The notes beneath the pieces are model-generated. The model made no database searches, had not been told where the DNA came from, and saw only the letters and a list, made by a program, of their open reading frames with translations. DNA of 41,921 bases from Gelidibacter salicanalis (GTDB taxonomy: Bacteria > Bacteroidota > Bacteroidia > Flavobacteriales > Flavobacteriaceae): positions 1-41,921 of the forward strand of contig NZ_JAEHJZ010000022.1 of the NCBI RefSeq assembly GCF_016469035.1, written 5' to 3'. Made by a program: the position numbers and the translations under genes. This document shows positions 19,469 to 27,205 of the stretch, piece by piece (within the stretch, counting starts at the first letter, position 1; every line of letters starts with the position of its first letter).

Positions 19469-20119
19469 ATGGGTAATTTAGATTTGGTCACCATTATTGT
19501 AATCGCGGCAAACGCCATTATTTCTTATAAAGGATTTAACGATTATAGTTTTTTTGAACGCTATAAATTCAATGTGGGCGGGATCACCCGAGGGGAGAAA
19601 ATCAGAATGTTTAGTTCCGGATTTTTGCATGTAGACATGATGCACCTTATTTTTAACATGTTTACCCTATACTTTTTTGCACCTGTGGTAATATACCACT
19701 TAGGAACTCTGTATTTTCTGATCATTTATATAGCAAGTTTGCTGTTAGGAAATTTATTATCACTCTATTTCCATAAAAATGAACACCACTATAGTGCGGT
19801 AGGTGCAAGTGGTGCGGTAACGGGGGTATTGTATGCCGCTATTTTATTGGAACCTTCCATGCAATTAGGTCTATTGTTTATACCGCTGCCTATTCCTGCT
19901 TATATCTTCGGGATTTTGTATTTGATGTATTCCATTTATGGGATGAAGAATAAAGTGGGAAATATTGGACATGATGCGCATTTTGGTGGTGCCATTGGCG
20001 GATATGTGGTGACCTTAATGCTAAAACCATCGCTTTTTCAAACAGACTTGTTGATGGTTGGGTTGTTAGCCGTGCCTATTATTGTGTTACTCGTAATGCA
20101 TAAAATGGGTAAACTTTAA
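19469..20119 (+). CDS. rhomboid family intramembrane serine protease
   Basis: A 216-residue polytopic membrane protein with about six hydrophobic segments. The rhomboid catalytic pair is present: Ser114 in GASGAVTG and His171 in GHDAHFGGAIGGY, each inside a transmembrane helix, and HLIFNMFTLYFFAP near residues 59-72 matches the conserved H-x-x-x-N region of the family. It should cleave single-pass membrane proteins within the lipid bilayer of the inner membrane. The length is that of the basic bacterial six-helix type with no cytosolic extra domain. It precedes mnmE by 71 bp, but a shared transcript is not evident. Confidence 0.92.
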   Translation: MGNLDLVTIIVIAANAIISYKGFNDYSFFERYKFNVGGITRGEKIRMFSSGFLHVDMMHLIFNMFTLYFFAPVVIYHLGTLYFLIIYIASLLLGNLLSLYFHKNEHHYSAVGASGAVTGVLYAAILLEPSMQLGLLFIPLPIPAYIFGILYLMYSIYGMKNKVGNIGHDAHFGGAIGGYVVTLMLKPSLFQTDLLMVGLLAVPIIVLLVMHKMGKL

Positions 20120-20190
20120 TAGACTTTTAGATAAAAACTCACGTCTATTAGAATACGTTTATAAATAGTTTTACTGATAAATCTCAAAGT

Positions 20191-21600
20191 ATGATTTCAA
20201 ATGACACTATAGTAGCTTTGGCAACACCATCAGGAAGTGGTGCCATTGCCGTAATTCGACTTTCAGGACAGGACGCCATAACCATAGGTTCAAAATTTTT
20301 CAGATCGGTTTCAGGTAAATTTTTATCAGCACAAAAAACACATACGGTGCATTTAGGTCATATCATAGATGGTCCTCGCATTATTGATGAGGTTTTGGTG
20401 ACTATTTTTAAGAATCCACAGTCTTACACAGGTGAAAACGTGATTGAAATTTCATGTCATGGCAGTCTGTATATTCAACAGGAGATCATTCAGCTATTTC
20501 TTAAGAACAGTTGTCGTATGGCGAATGCGGGCGAATTTACCTTAAGAGCCTTTTTGAACGGTAAATTGGACCTCAGTCAGGCAGAAGCCGTTGCCGATTT
20601 AATTGCGAGTGATAGCGAAGCATCCCATAAAATTGCTATGCAACAAATGCGTGGTGGATTTAGCAATGAGATCAAAAATTTACGGGATGAGTTGTTGAAT
20701 TTTGCCAGTTTGATTGAATTGGAACTCGATTTTGCAGAAGAAGATGTAGAATTTGCCAATAGGGATGAGTTCTATAAGTTGATCACTAGAATCATTCACG
20801 TTTTAAAACGGTTGATCGATTCTTTTGCGGTGGGTAACGTGATCAAAAACGGAATTCCTGTAGCCATTGTAGGAGAGCCAAATGTGGGAAAATCCACCTT
20901 GCTGAACGCCTTACTGAATGAAGAACGCGCTATCGTTTCTGAAATAGCGGGTACGACCCGAGACACAATTGAAGATGAGATTGTAATAGGAGGGATGGCG
21001 TTCCGTTTTATTGACACCGCTGGCATCAGAGAAACTGAAGACGTTGTAGAAAGCATCGGTATCAAGAAAACCTTCGAAAAAATTGAGCAGGCCCAAGTGG
21101 TGATGTTCTTAATAAGTAGTGTACAGTTGGCCTCTGATCCTATGGCGGTGCAATCGTTTACCGTAGAGATTGAAAAAATAAAGAATAAATTTCCTCAAAA
21201 ACAACTGTTAATCATTCTCAATAAAATTGATCAGATTTCAGAAAGTGAACTTGCCAATATTACAACGCAGCTCACACCTCACACGGCACACCTCATTCCT
21301 ATTGCTGCTAAAACAGGTGTTGGGGTAGAGAAATTAACAGACACCTTGCTAAATTTAATCAATACAGGAGCCCTGAGAAACAATGAAACCATTGTGACTA
21401 ATACACGACATTATGATGCGCTATTAAAAGCTTTTGAAGAGATCCAAAACGTAAAATATGGTTTGGATTCTGGACTATCCGGCGATTTATTAGCCATTGA
21501 CATCAGGCAAGCGCTATTGCATTTTGGAGAGATTACTGGTGAGATTACCAATGATGATTTGTTGGGGAATATTTTTGCAAATTTTTGCATCGGCAAATAA
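20191..21600 (+). CDS. mnmE: tRNA modification GTPase MnmE (TrmE)
   Basis: A 469-residue MnmE, full length. With MnmG it builds the 5-carboxymethylaminomethyl group on the wobble uridine of tRNAs. The N-terminal tetrahydrofolate-binding domain shows TPSGSGAIAVIRLSG and FTLRAFLNGKLDLSQAEAV. The G domain has G1 GEPNVGKST, G2 TTRD, G3 DTAGIRE and G4 LNKID. The C-terminal Cys motif CIGK is the very end of the protein. This 3' end is a known integration site for islands such as SGI1 in enterobacteria (established knowledge), and an integrase gene starts 151 bp further on here. The reading frame is intact up to the normal stop, so integration would have rebuilt it. Confidence 0.97.
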   Translation: MISNDTIVALATPSGSGAIAVIRLSGQDAITIGSKFFRSVSGKFLSAQKTHTVHLGHIIDGPRIIDEVLVTIFKNPQSYTGENVIEISCHGSLYIQQEIIQLFLKNSCRMANAGEFTLRAFLNGKLDLSQAEAVADLIASDSEASHKIAMQQMRGGFSNEIKNLRDELLNFASLIELELDFAEEDVEFANRDEFYKLITRIIHVLKRLIDSFAVGNVIKNGIPVAIVGEPNVGKSTLLNALLNEERAIVSEIAGTTRDTIEDEIVIGGMAFRFIDTAGIRETEDVVESIGIKKTFEKIEQAQVVMFLISSVQLASDPMAVQSFTVEIEKIKNKFPQKQLLIILNKIDQISESELANITTQLTPHTAHLIPIAAKTGVGVEKLTDTLLNLINTGALRNNETIVTNTRHYDALLKAFEEIQNVKYGLDSGLSGDLLAIDIRQALLHFGEITGEITNDDLLGNIFANFCIGK

Positions 21601-21691
21601 AATTGATTTCCGATGCTTGCTTAATATCTTCTTTTGATTGATAAACAGTAAGTTATAGTGTTAAAATTTTTCTTTCTATTTCTTTTAGTAT

Positions 21692-21699
21692 TACTTTTG
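21692..21699 (+). promoter_or_regulatory. -7 box of the integrase gene
   Basis: TACTTTTG, an exact TAnnTTTG match directly before the first GTACYACA box. Confidence 0.4.
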
Positions 21700-21749
21700 G
21701 TACCACACATGTACTACATTTTTAAATTATGTAGTACAAACGTACCACA
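21700..21749 (+). promoter_or_regulatory. four GTACYACA boxes in front of the integrase
   Basis: GTACCACA at 21700 and 21742, GTACTACA at 21711, and the same 8-mer inverted at 21730-21737. The middle pair forms a perfect 9-bp inverted repeat (GTACTACAT/ATGTAGTAC) around 9 nt. The outer spacings of 11 and 12 bp are about one helical turn. The cluster ends 2 nt before the integrase ATG. It could be integrase arm-type sites, part of attP/attL, or an autoregulatory operator. Confidence 0.6.
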
Positions 21750-21751
21750 TA

Positions 21752-22882
21752 ATGAAGATAACACTAAAAGAACGCAAACTGCCAAGTGGAAAAATTAGCT
21801 TGCTAATAGAGTACTACAAAGGATCGGAGATATCCCCAGAAGGCAAAAGAAAACACATTCGCGACTATGAAAATCTGAAAATGAATTTACATGGTGAGCC
21901 GAAGAATGCTATTGAAAGAAAAGAGAACAAGGAAACGATGGAATTAGCCAAAAAGATTCTTGCTATTCGGGAAGCAGAATATTATCAAGGCAAGTTTGAT
22001 CTTAAAACCACCTCAAAAGGCATCAGACGATTTTTAGAATTCTTTCGAGAAAAAGCAGAAGAGCGCTATGATAGTCCTAAAAACTATGGCAATTGGACGG
22101 CCGCACTAATACATTTTGAGCGCTGTATTTCTCCAAACACTACTTTTGATGATATTGACGAAGCCTTGGTTAACCGCGTACGGAAATACATCGATAAGGA
22201 AGCACGAACAAAAAGCGATTTACCTTTATCACTCAATTCTAAATATTCCTATTTCAATAAATTTAAAGCGACCCTTAGAGCTGCTTTTGACGAAGGCTAT
22301 TTAGCACTTAACTATGCTACAAAAGTAAAGTCCTTTGAACAAGCAGAAAGCCAACGCGAATATCTAACTTTTCAGGAGTTACAGACCTTAGCCAATACTG
22401 AATGTAAATATGAAGTTTTGAAACGTGCTTTTTTATTTTCATGCTTATCAGGCTTAAGATGGTCAGATATTAATGCCATGACTTGGTCAGAGGTACGTGA
22501 TGAAGATGGTATTAGTCGTGTGAACTTTAGGCAAAAGAAAACTGATGGCGTGGAATATCTTTATATCTCAGATCAAGCCCGTGAATTGTTAGGCGAGCGT
22601 TGTGCTCCCAATGATCGCGTATTTGTAGGTCTAAAGTATTCAGCAGTTTATAATAACGAAATAGTGCGCTGGTGCAATCGTGCAGGCGTATCAAAGCATA
22701 TTACATTTCATAGTGCAAGACATACCAATGCAGTTCTGTTATTAGAAAACGGCGCGGATATTTATACGGTTTCCAAACGTCTTGGACATAGAGAGATAAG
22801 AACTACGCAGATTTATGCCAAAATAATTGATACAAAAATGAAGGAAGCGGCTAATAGTATTCCAGTCTTGAATATTTCTTAG
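21752..22882 (+). CDS. tyrosine recombinase/integrase
   Basis: A 376-residue phage-type integrase of the kind found on Bacteroidota conjugative and mobilizable transposons. The N-terminus (KITLKERKLPSGKISLLIEYY) is an arm-DNA-binding domain, residues about 105-200 form the SAM-like core-binding domain, and the catalytic domain carries the Arg of SGLRWSD near 230, HSARH (His320, Arg323), GH (His346) and the nucleophile Tyr355 in TQIYAK. All catalytic residues are present, so it may still be active. It sits directly after mnmE in the same direction, as an integrase does when its element inserts at that gene's 3' end. A 14-bp palindrome follows the stop. Confidence 0.93.
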   Translation: MKITLKERKLPSGKISLLIEYYKGSEISPEGKRKHIRDYENLKMNLHGEPKNAIERKENKETMELAKKILAIREAEYYQGKFDLKTTSKGIRRFLEFFREKAEERYDSPKNYGNWTAALIHFERCISPNTTFDDIDEALVNRVRKYIDKEARTKSDLPLSLNSKYSYFNKFKATLRAAFDEGYLALNYATKVKSFEQAESQREYLTFQELQTLANTECKYEVLKRAFLFSCLSGLRWSDINAMTWSEVRDEDGISRVNFRQKKTDGVEYLYISDQARELLGERCAPNDRVFVGLKYSAVYNNEIVRWCNRAGVSKHITFHSARHTNAVLLLENGADIYTVSKRLGHREIRTTQIYAKIIDTKMKEAANSIPVLNIS

Positions 22883-22883
22883 A

Positions 22884-22897
22884 CTGAAGATCTTCAG
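22884..22897. terminator. 14-bp palindrome after the integrase stop
   Basis: CTGAAGATCTTCAG is a perfect palindrome 1 nt after the integrase stop codon. It lacks a T-run, so terminator activity is uncertain; it could also be a protein-binding site. Confidence 0.35.
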
Positions 22898-22975
22898 GGC
22901 AATTATGTCCAATTTCCTATATTTGTATAAGATTTTTTCTTTTACTTCAAGTATTTGAATAAATAAAAATAAGGT

Positions 22976-23263
22976 TTGAGAAACAAAATAGACATATCAA
23001 AAGTATTTCCTAAATATGTGTTTTGGGATATGGATAGTAGTAAATTATCTCTTAAAAGAGATAAGGTTATTATCATTCCAAGAGCTTTATATGCCACTAC
23101 CAAAGATTCTTTTCTTAAAGACATTAAGTTATTAGAGGAGTATTATTCTAAAAACGAGATTGTAGAGATTCTGAAGGATACTAAAGAAAATATTAGTAAT
23201 GAAGTATGTGAATTGGTTAGTAACAGATATGGTACTAAACCATTCTATCGTTACGCCTTATAA
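22976..23263 (+). CDS. DUF6922-like protein, likely antitoxin partner of an AbiEii-type toxin
   Basis: A 95-residue protein starting from a TTG codon; no ATG is available in frame near the start. The opening (IDISKVFPKYVFWDMDSSKLSLKRDKVIIIPRAL) and the middle (LLEEYYSKNEIVEILKDTKE) match the pattern I know from DUF6922 proteins: P-x-x-(L/V)FWD, then an IxRAL helix, then a Y-x-x-x-x-(I/V) helix. These small proteins usually sit directly before nucleotidyltransferase toxins of the AbiEii group and probably act as their antitoxins. Here the next frame begins 1 nt after the stop and looks like the first residues of such a toxin, but is cut off. Function is inferred from family and position. Confidence 0.65.
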   Translation: MRNKIDISKVFPKYVFWDMDSSKLSLKRDKVIIIPRALYATTKDSFLKDIKLLEEYYSKNEIVEILKDTKENISNEVCELVSNRYGTKPFYRYAL

Positions 23264-23264
23264 A

Positions 23265-23351
23265 ATGCACGTTGTTTCTTCTACGTTACTGCAAACGATT
23301 AAAGAATTACGGAAATTATCAGGTTTCTCTCTATACTCTCTTGTTTTTTGA
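23265..23351 (+). pseudogene. fragment of an AbiEii-like nucleotidyltransferase toxin
   Basis: 28 codons starting MHVVSSTLLQTIKELRKLSG and then a stop. The beginning resembles the first helix of AbiEii/AbiGii-type toxins, which reads like LLxxLKEL before the catalytic LVGGTAL motif. Here the sequence leaves the expected pattern after GFSLY and the catalytic part is absent. It follows the DUF6922-like gene with a 1-nt gap, as an intact antitoxin-toxin pair would. The match is short, so the identification rests mostly on the context. Confidence 0.45.
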
Positions 23352-23473
23352 TCCGCTCACACGATAATATTCTAAATATCGAGAATAGCAAATCTTGGCA
23401 CGAAGCAAGTATTCATTGGCGAATGAAAGTTAGAGCGCTATACAGTTCATTAAAGATAAAATATCCTCTTTAA
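23348..23473 (+). pseudogene. unidentified gene fragment
   Basis: An open frame of 41 codons without ATG, reading IRSHDNILNIENSKSWHEAS followed by a basic, aromatic-rich end (HWRMKVRALYSSLK). The composition looks like the C-terminus of a real protein rather than noise, and it overlaps the end of the toxin fragment in another frame. I do not recognise the family. It is probably the remainder of a gene whose front was deleted. Confidence 0.3.
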
Positions 23474-23500
23474 TCATTATCGATAACATAACCATAAAAA

Positions 23501-23674
23501 TTATAGGTCAGATAGATCAATTGGGTAATGTTCGTTTTCGTAATTTTCGATAAGCAATGAAAGTATTTCCGCTTCGTCGCCTTCTTTTGTATCGATTGGC
23601 GCATCAAAAACTACTTCCAACCTTTCAAGAGCGTCTCGGTAATCTTTCTCAGATTTAATAGGCTTTAATTCCAT
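23501..23674 (-). pseudogene. truncated HigA-type antitoxin (N-terminal part only)
   Basis: A 57-residue frame starting MELKPIKSEKDYRDALERLE and continuing with DTKEGDEAEILSLLIENYE and EHYPID. This is the N-terminal dimerisation region of HigA-type antitoxins, which then normally continue with PxDPIEAIKFRMEQ and an HTH_3 domain of about 60 residues. Here the frame stops right after YPIDLSDL, so the DNA-binding domain is missing, and no HigB toxin is found on either side. It is therefore a broken solitary antitoxin, or a small protein that kept only the toxin- or self-binding part. Confidence 0.65.
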
Positions 23675-23708
23675 AACTGTTTATTAAAATTTTATCCACA
23701 TTCATTTT

Positions 23709-26315
23709 TCATTTCCACTCAAAATCTCCATTTTCTATAGACCAATCGTTACCAAAAAAACCAGCATGTTTCACGGCGTCAGTACCTTCGTTTAACAAAT
23801 CGCTATTAAATAGAACGACATCAGGAAAAGTAGTCCCGTTTACTAAATAGTGATTAGCATAAGCTGCTTTCATTCCCAAATCCCCTGTAGCGGTAATGAC
23901 ACCGATAGTCGCCACATCACTGTCCTTTCTAGGTACTGTAAAATACATGCCCCATTGGTTTCCTGACAGTATTTTATCGCCAATACGCACTTCGTTGTTT
24001 TTAACCTGAATTGGACTATCCTTCAACAGAACTTTCCAAGCGGAATTATTATCTTTATTTCCATAAACGATAACATTTCTATCAGCGTATTTTTTCAGGG
24101 AAAAATCTGTGTCCTTAATCATTTCTACATTTCCGTTGGCACGATAATAAAATGTCTCAGCATCAAAAAGAGCTTTATGGTAATACCAATCGTTCTCTAT
24201 AGTAGAACCATTTGTTGCATACACAAAAACGACATTATTTCTAAAGGCATCTTTGAATCCACCGTTTCTATGTGGACCTTTTTCGCTTAAGGATGGCTTA
24301 GAGGTCGTTATCCATTTGTCGTTATCCTTTTTAAAGAAATTTTTAAGATTTGAAGACACTTTCAATGTATCTCCATCAAGCGTAATTTCATTTATAGTTT
24401 CGGTTAAAGTCGATAAATCGACTTCCAGTAATGCCACGTTATTTGTGGTCATATTGAAACCGTTTTCTTTAGAGAAATCAAAGGAACTGACCTCAAAAGG
24501 CTTTATTTGTTGATGAATGGTCATAAAATGGGATGTTGCAGAAACTCCTGGAGATCCCGTAAAAAATTCTAATTTCTTAACTTCTGAATTTTGTGGAATA
24601 GTGCGCTGTTTGAAAAAGTCGAAAATTGGTTGCCAATCTACACTGTGATTACCATACCAGTGTGTACCATCAGGATACTCATAATATGTAAAGTCATTAT
24701 GGAATTTGCCCAGACGTTCTCTCATTTCCCTTGCAATAGCAGTAGGAACCACATTATCTTTTTCGCCATGCAAAACATAGACTCCACTTTGTAAATAATT
24801 GCGTTCCAATTTTAAGGTTCTACTAGGTGTACCTGCTCTTTCAATAATATTTTGCAGAGGTGTATTAATGGGTGCCAACTTCATACGCTCCACGCTTTTT
24901 GCTGAAATTCCTCTTTCTTCTAATTGTTCCGGTGCCATTTCTAACAATGCTCTTGAAAATCCATCGCGATACGCCAATAAATCAGGATAACCTGCACAAG
25001 GCGCAATGGCGGCGAATTTGTCAGGATATGTAGCTCCCAAATACCAAGTACCGTGACCTCCCATAGAGTGTCCAGTGAGGTAAATTTTACTTTCATCAGG
25101 TTTATAGATGTTTTTTGCATCTGCCAATACTTCCAAAGCATCCAATCTGCCCCAATCTTCCCAAGCAAATCCGAACGGGCGGCGGTTGGTGGGTGCAACC
25201 AGAGTACCCCAATCTTTCTGAGCATAAGCATTGGCTTGGTTCACCGCTTCAACTGATGCGCCATGCACAGATAAAAACATAGCTTGTGATGCTTCTTTGG
25301 TTGTTGATGGTGCCACACTATAATATTGCACGCTTCCATCTATAGCGCTAACAAACGTTTTTTTATGATGTTTGTATTTTGATTTTACTTCTATGGTTAC
25401 TGTTTGATTGTTTAAAGTCGTATCTTTTTTGTCTTTTAAGTTTAATTGTAAGTCACCACTTTCTTTTGAGGCATCCCCGGCGTTTAAAGTAAATGAAAAT
25501 GGAACTTTTTGTACTGATAAGGGCGGAATATTAGCAATGATCGTATTTGTGGTATGATCTGCTAATTTTGCTTCAATAATCGCCCCATTTATCCAGTTTT
25601 CAGTGGCATTTACCACTCTAATTGCGCCTTTGTATGTTTTGCTTTCTTCTTGTTGAATATCGGGCATGGTCATATCTCTTGATGTAAATTGGAGGCCGAT
25701 GGAAGGCGTGATCAATCTTGCTCTAATTCGCGGGAAACGCCCCACCTTTAGTATGAAAATATTCTCTCCTTTTTTCAGTTTTATAGGAATAAGACTATAG
25801 CCAAAATCGTAGTGGTCACCTTCGTGAGGGAAACCGTTGATTAAAGCAACTGAATGTCCTGAAGCTTCAAAGAGTACAATCTGTTCTGAATTGGAGGTAT
25901 AAGTTAGATACACATAAGCCGACCTTAAATTACTGCCAGAAAAACTGCTCGTACTATCAATTTTTATGGATTGCCATTGTGTTGGATTTCCTAAAAAGTC
26001 AATATCAAAAGTTGATTCTTTGACGGCTCTATATTGATTATCAGTTAGGAAACGATTAAAAACAGGATCGTTCGGAAAAGAAGAGGATTCAAAGCCTATA
26101 TTCTGCATTTGTAATGCCATTCCAGTTTTAAAAACATGTAACACTTCACCTTCGCTCACTTCATTGATTTTTTCTTTACCGAAGTATTCAACGATGTTAC
26201 CCGTTTTCTGGGCTTTAATAGTATTTGTAGAAATACCTAAGAGAAATACAATTACAAAGAATAATTTAAAACTGTTACACATCGTATCTGGATTTTTAAA
26301 GTCATTTATCTTCAA
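23709..26315 (-). CDS. large secreted alpha/beta-hydrolase (prolyl oligopeptidase-like)
   Basis: An 868-residue exported protein. The signal peptide is the hydrophobic stretch FFVIVFLLGISTNTIKA; a second in-frame ATG at 26282 gives a shorter and more usual signal sequence and may be the true start. The middle holds an alpha/beta-hydrolase domain with nucleophile motif GHSMGG near residue 415, a PCAGYPD segment soon after, the acid in VLHGEKDNVVP and the base in DGTHWYGNH. This is the family S9/esterase-D-like layout, placed between a beta-rich N-terminal region (possibly carbohydrate-binding-like) and a C-terminal beta region that contains FVYATNGS. Substrate unknown; an esterase or peptidase is possible. 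It points against its neighbours and is most likely island cargo. Confidence 0.75.
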   Translation of the reverse strand: MKINDFKNPDTMCNSFKLFFVIVFLLGISTNTIKAQKTGNIVEYFGKEKINEVSEGEVLHVFKTGMALQMQNIGFESSSFPNDPVFNRFLTDNQYRAVKESTFDIDFLGNPTQWQSIKIDSTSSFSGSNLRSAYVYLTYTSNSEQIVLFEASGHSVALINGFPHEGDHYDFGYSLIPIKLKKGENIFILKVGRFPRIRARLITPSIGLQFTSRDMTMPDIQQEESKTYKGAIRVVNATENWINGAIIEAKLADHTTNTIIANIPPLSVQKVPFSFTLNAGDASKESGDLQLNLKDKKDTTLNNQTVTIEVKSKYKHHKKTFVSAIDGSVQYYSVAPSTTKEASQAMFLSVHGASVEAVNQANAYAQKDWGTLVAPTNRRPFGFAWEDWGRLDALEVLADAKNIYKPDESKIYLTGHSMGGHGTWYLGATYPDKFAAIAPCAGYPDLLAYRDGFSRALLEMAPEQLEERGISAKSVERMKLAPINTPLQNIIERAGTPSRTLKLERNYLQSGVYVLHGEKDNVVPTAIAREMRERLGKFHNDFTYYEYPDGTHWYGNHSVDWQPIFDFFKQRTIPQNSEVKKLEFFTGSPGVSATSHFMTIHQQIKPFEVSSFDFSKENGFNMTTNNVALLEVDLSTLTETINEITLDGDTLKVSSNLKNFFKKDNDKWITTSKPSLSEKGPHRNGGFKDAFRNNVVFVYATNGSTIENDWYYHKALFDAETFYYRANGNVEMIKDTDFSLKKYADRNVIVYGNKDNNSAWKVLLKDSPIQVKNNEVRIGDKILSGNQWGMYFTVPRKDSDVATIGVITATGDLGMKAAYANHYLVNGTTFPDVVLFNSDLLNEGTDAVKHAGFFGNDWSIENGDFEWK

Positions 26316-26875
26316 TAATAAGCATTATAGTCTGATTTCATAATATTATTAGACCAAGGACAATTCTACGTCGGCTAAGGGAGGAAGATGATACATACTT
26401 GTTTGGTTTGATTGCAAGCGCATAAAAGCGATAAAATAGATCAAAAGAAATGCACAAATTTCAAAAAATCACTTTTCGTTGCACTACATTTTCTGAGTTC
26501 ACGTCTTTCGAGTTTCAATGTATTTCATACTTTTAAAAGTGTCCAAATCAGAATATCAGAGTTTTGAAACCTCATTATGGCTAAGCGTAATTAACTTTCA
26601 TTGTTAATAACTCAAAATAACGCCCAAAAAGGCTGTTTTCCCATTGTTTTATGATGTATCATTTAATGCTATATGATGACATAAAGAGCTAAATGAAATT
26701 CTCGTCAAATCATTTGGTTTAATTTGGTGTAATTTACTGGTTCATAAGTTGTTGTGTATAACTTCGCACGATTCTATTTTCTTTCAACAGCCTCTTTTTA
26801 TACTTTTATTTACATCATCCCATAAGGGAAAACAAAAGCGCTTTTGTTCATTTTAATCATTAAAAACTATTAAAA
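26316..26875. other. 560-bp intergenic region before the excisionase-like gene
   Basis: No convincing reading frame in either direction. It contains a 10-bp imperfect tandem repeat (TTTGGTTTAA at 26713, TTTGGTGTAA at 26723), two TGATG(T/A)-type repeats near 26650-26680, and the 18-bp palindrome listed separately. It may hold the control region for the replication and mobilization genes. Confidence 0.4.
26831..26848. promoter_or_regulatory. 18-bp perfect palindrome upstream of the HTH gene
   Basis: AACAAAAGCGCTTTTGTT is fully self-complementary and lies 27 nt before the ATG of the excisionase-like HTH gene. A dimeric regulator site is more likely than a terminator, because no upstream gene reads towards it. 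Confidence 0.5.
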
Positions 26876-27163
26876 ATGGACACTGTATTATTAATTGAAC
26901 GATTGGATCGTCTAGAAAAATTAATGGTCGGACAAAAAGAAGTTTTGACCTTTAATGAAGCCTGTGATTATACAGGCATATCCCGAAGCTATCTCTACAA
27001 ACTGACCTCTTCAGGGAAAATTCCACACTCCAAACCCAACGGTAAAATGCTCTTTTTCGAGAAACGTAAACTTGTGGAATGGCTACTTCAAAACAAGCGA
27101 AAATCGCAACACGATATAGAAAGTGAGGCATTGGCCTATTCCTTAAGGAATAAGCGTATTTGA
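26876..27163 (+). CDS. excisionase-like helix-turn-helix DNA-binding protein
   Basis: A 95-residue MerR/excisionase-type winged HTH protein. The diagnostic segment is LTFNEACDYTGISRSYLYKLTSSGKIPHSKPNGKMLFF... (residues about 23-60): the HTH is FNEACDYTGISRSYLYKLTS and the wing is GKIPHSKPNGKMLFF. Such proteins precede the replication or mobilization genes in Bacteroidota mobile elements and act as excisionase or as transcription regulator. Upstream lies the 18-bp palindrome. The VapE gene follows after 42 bp in the same direction, so the two probably share a transcript. Confidence 0.85.
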   Translation: MDTVLLIERLDRLEKLMVGQKEVLTFNEACDYTGISRSYLYKLTSSGKIPHSKPNGKMLFFEKRKLVEWLLQNKRKSQHDIESEALAYSLRNKRI

Positions 27164-27205
27164 TCAGCAACATGTGCTAATTCTAATTCACTAAAGCCAA
27201 CGTCT

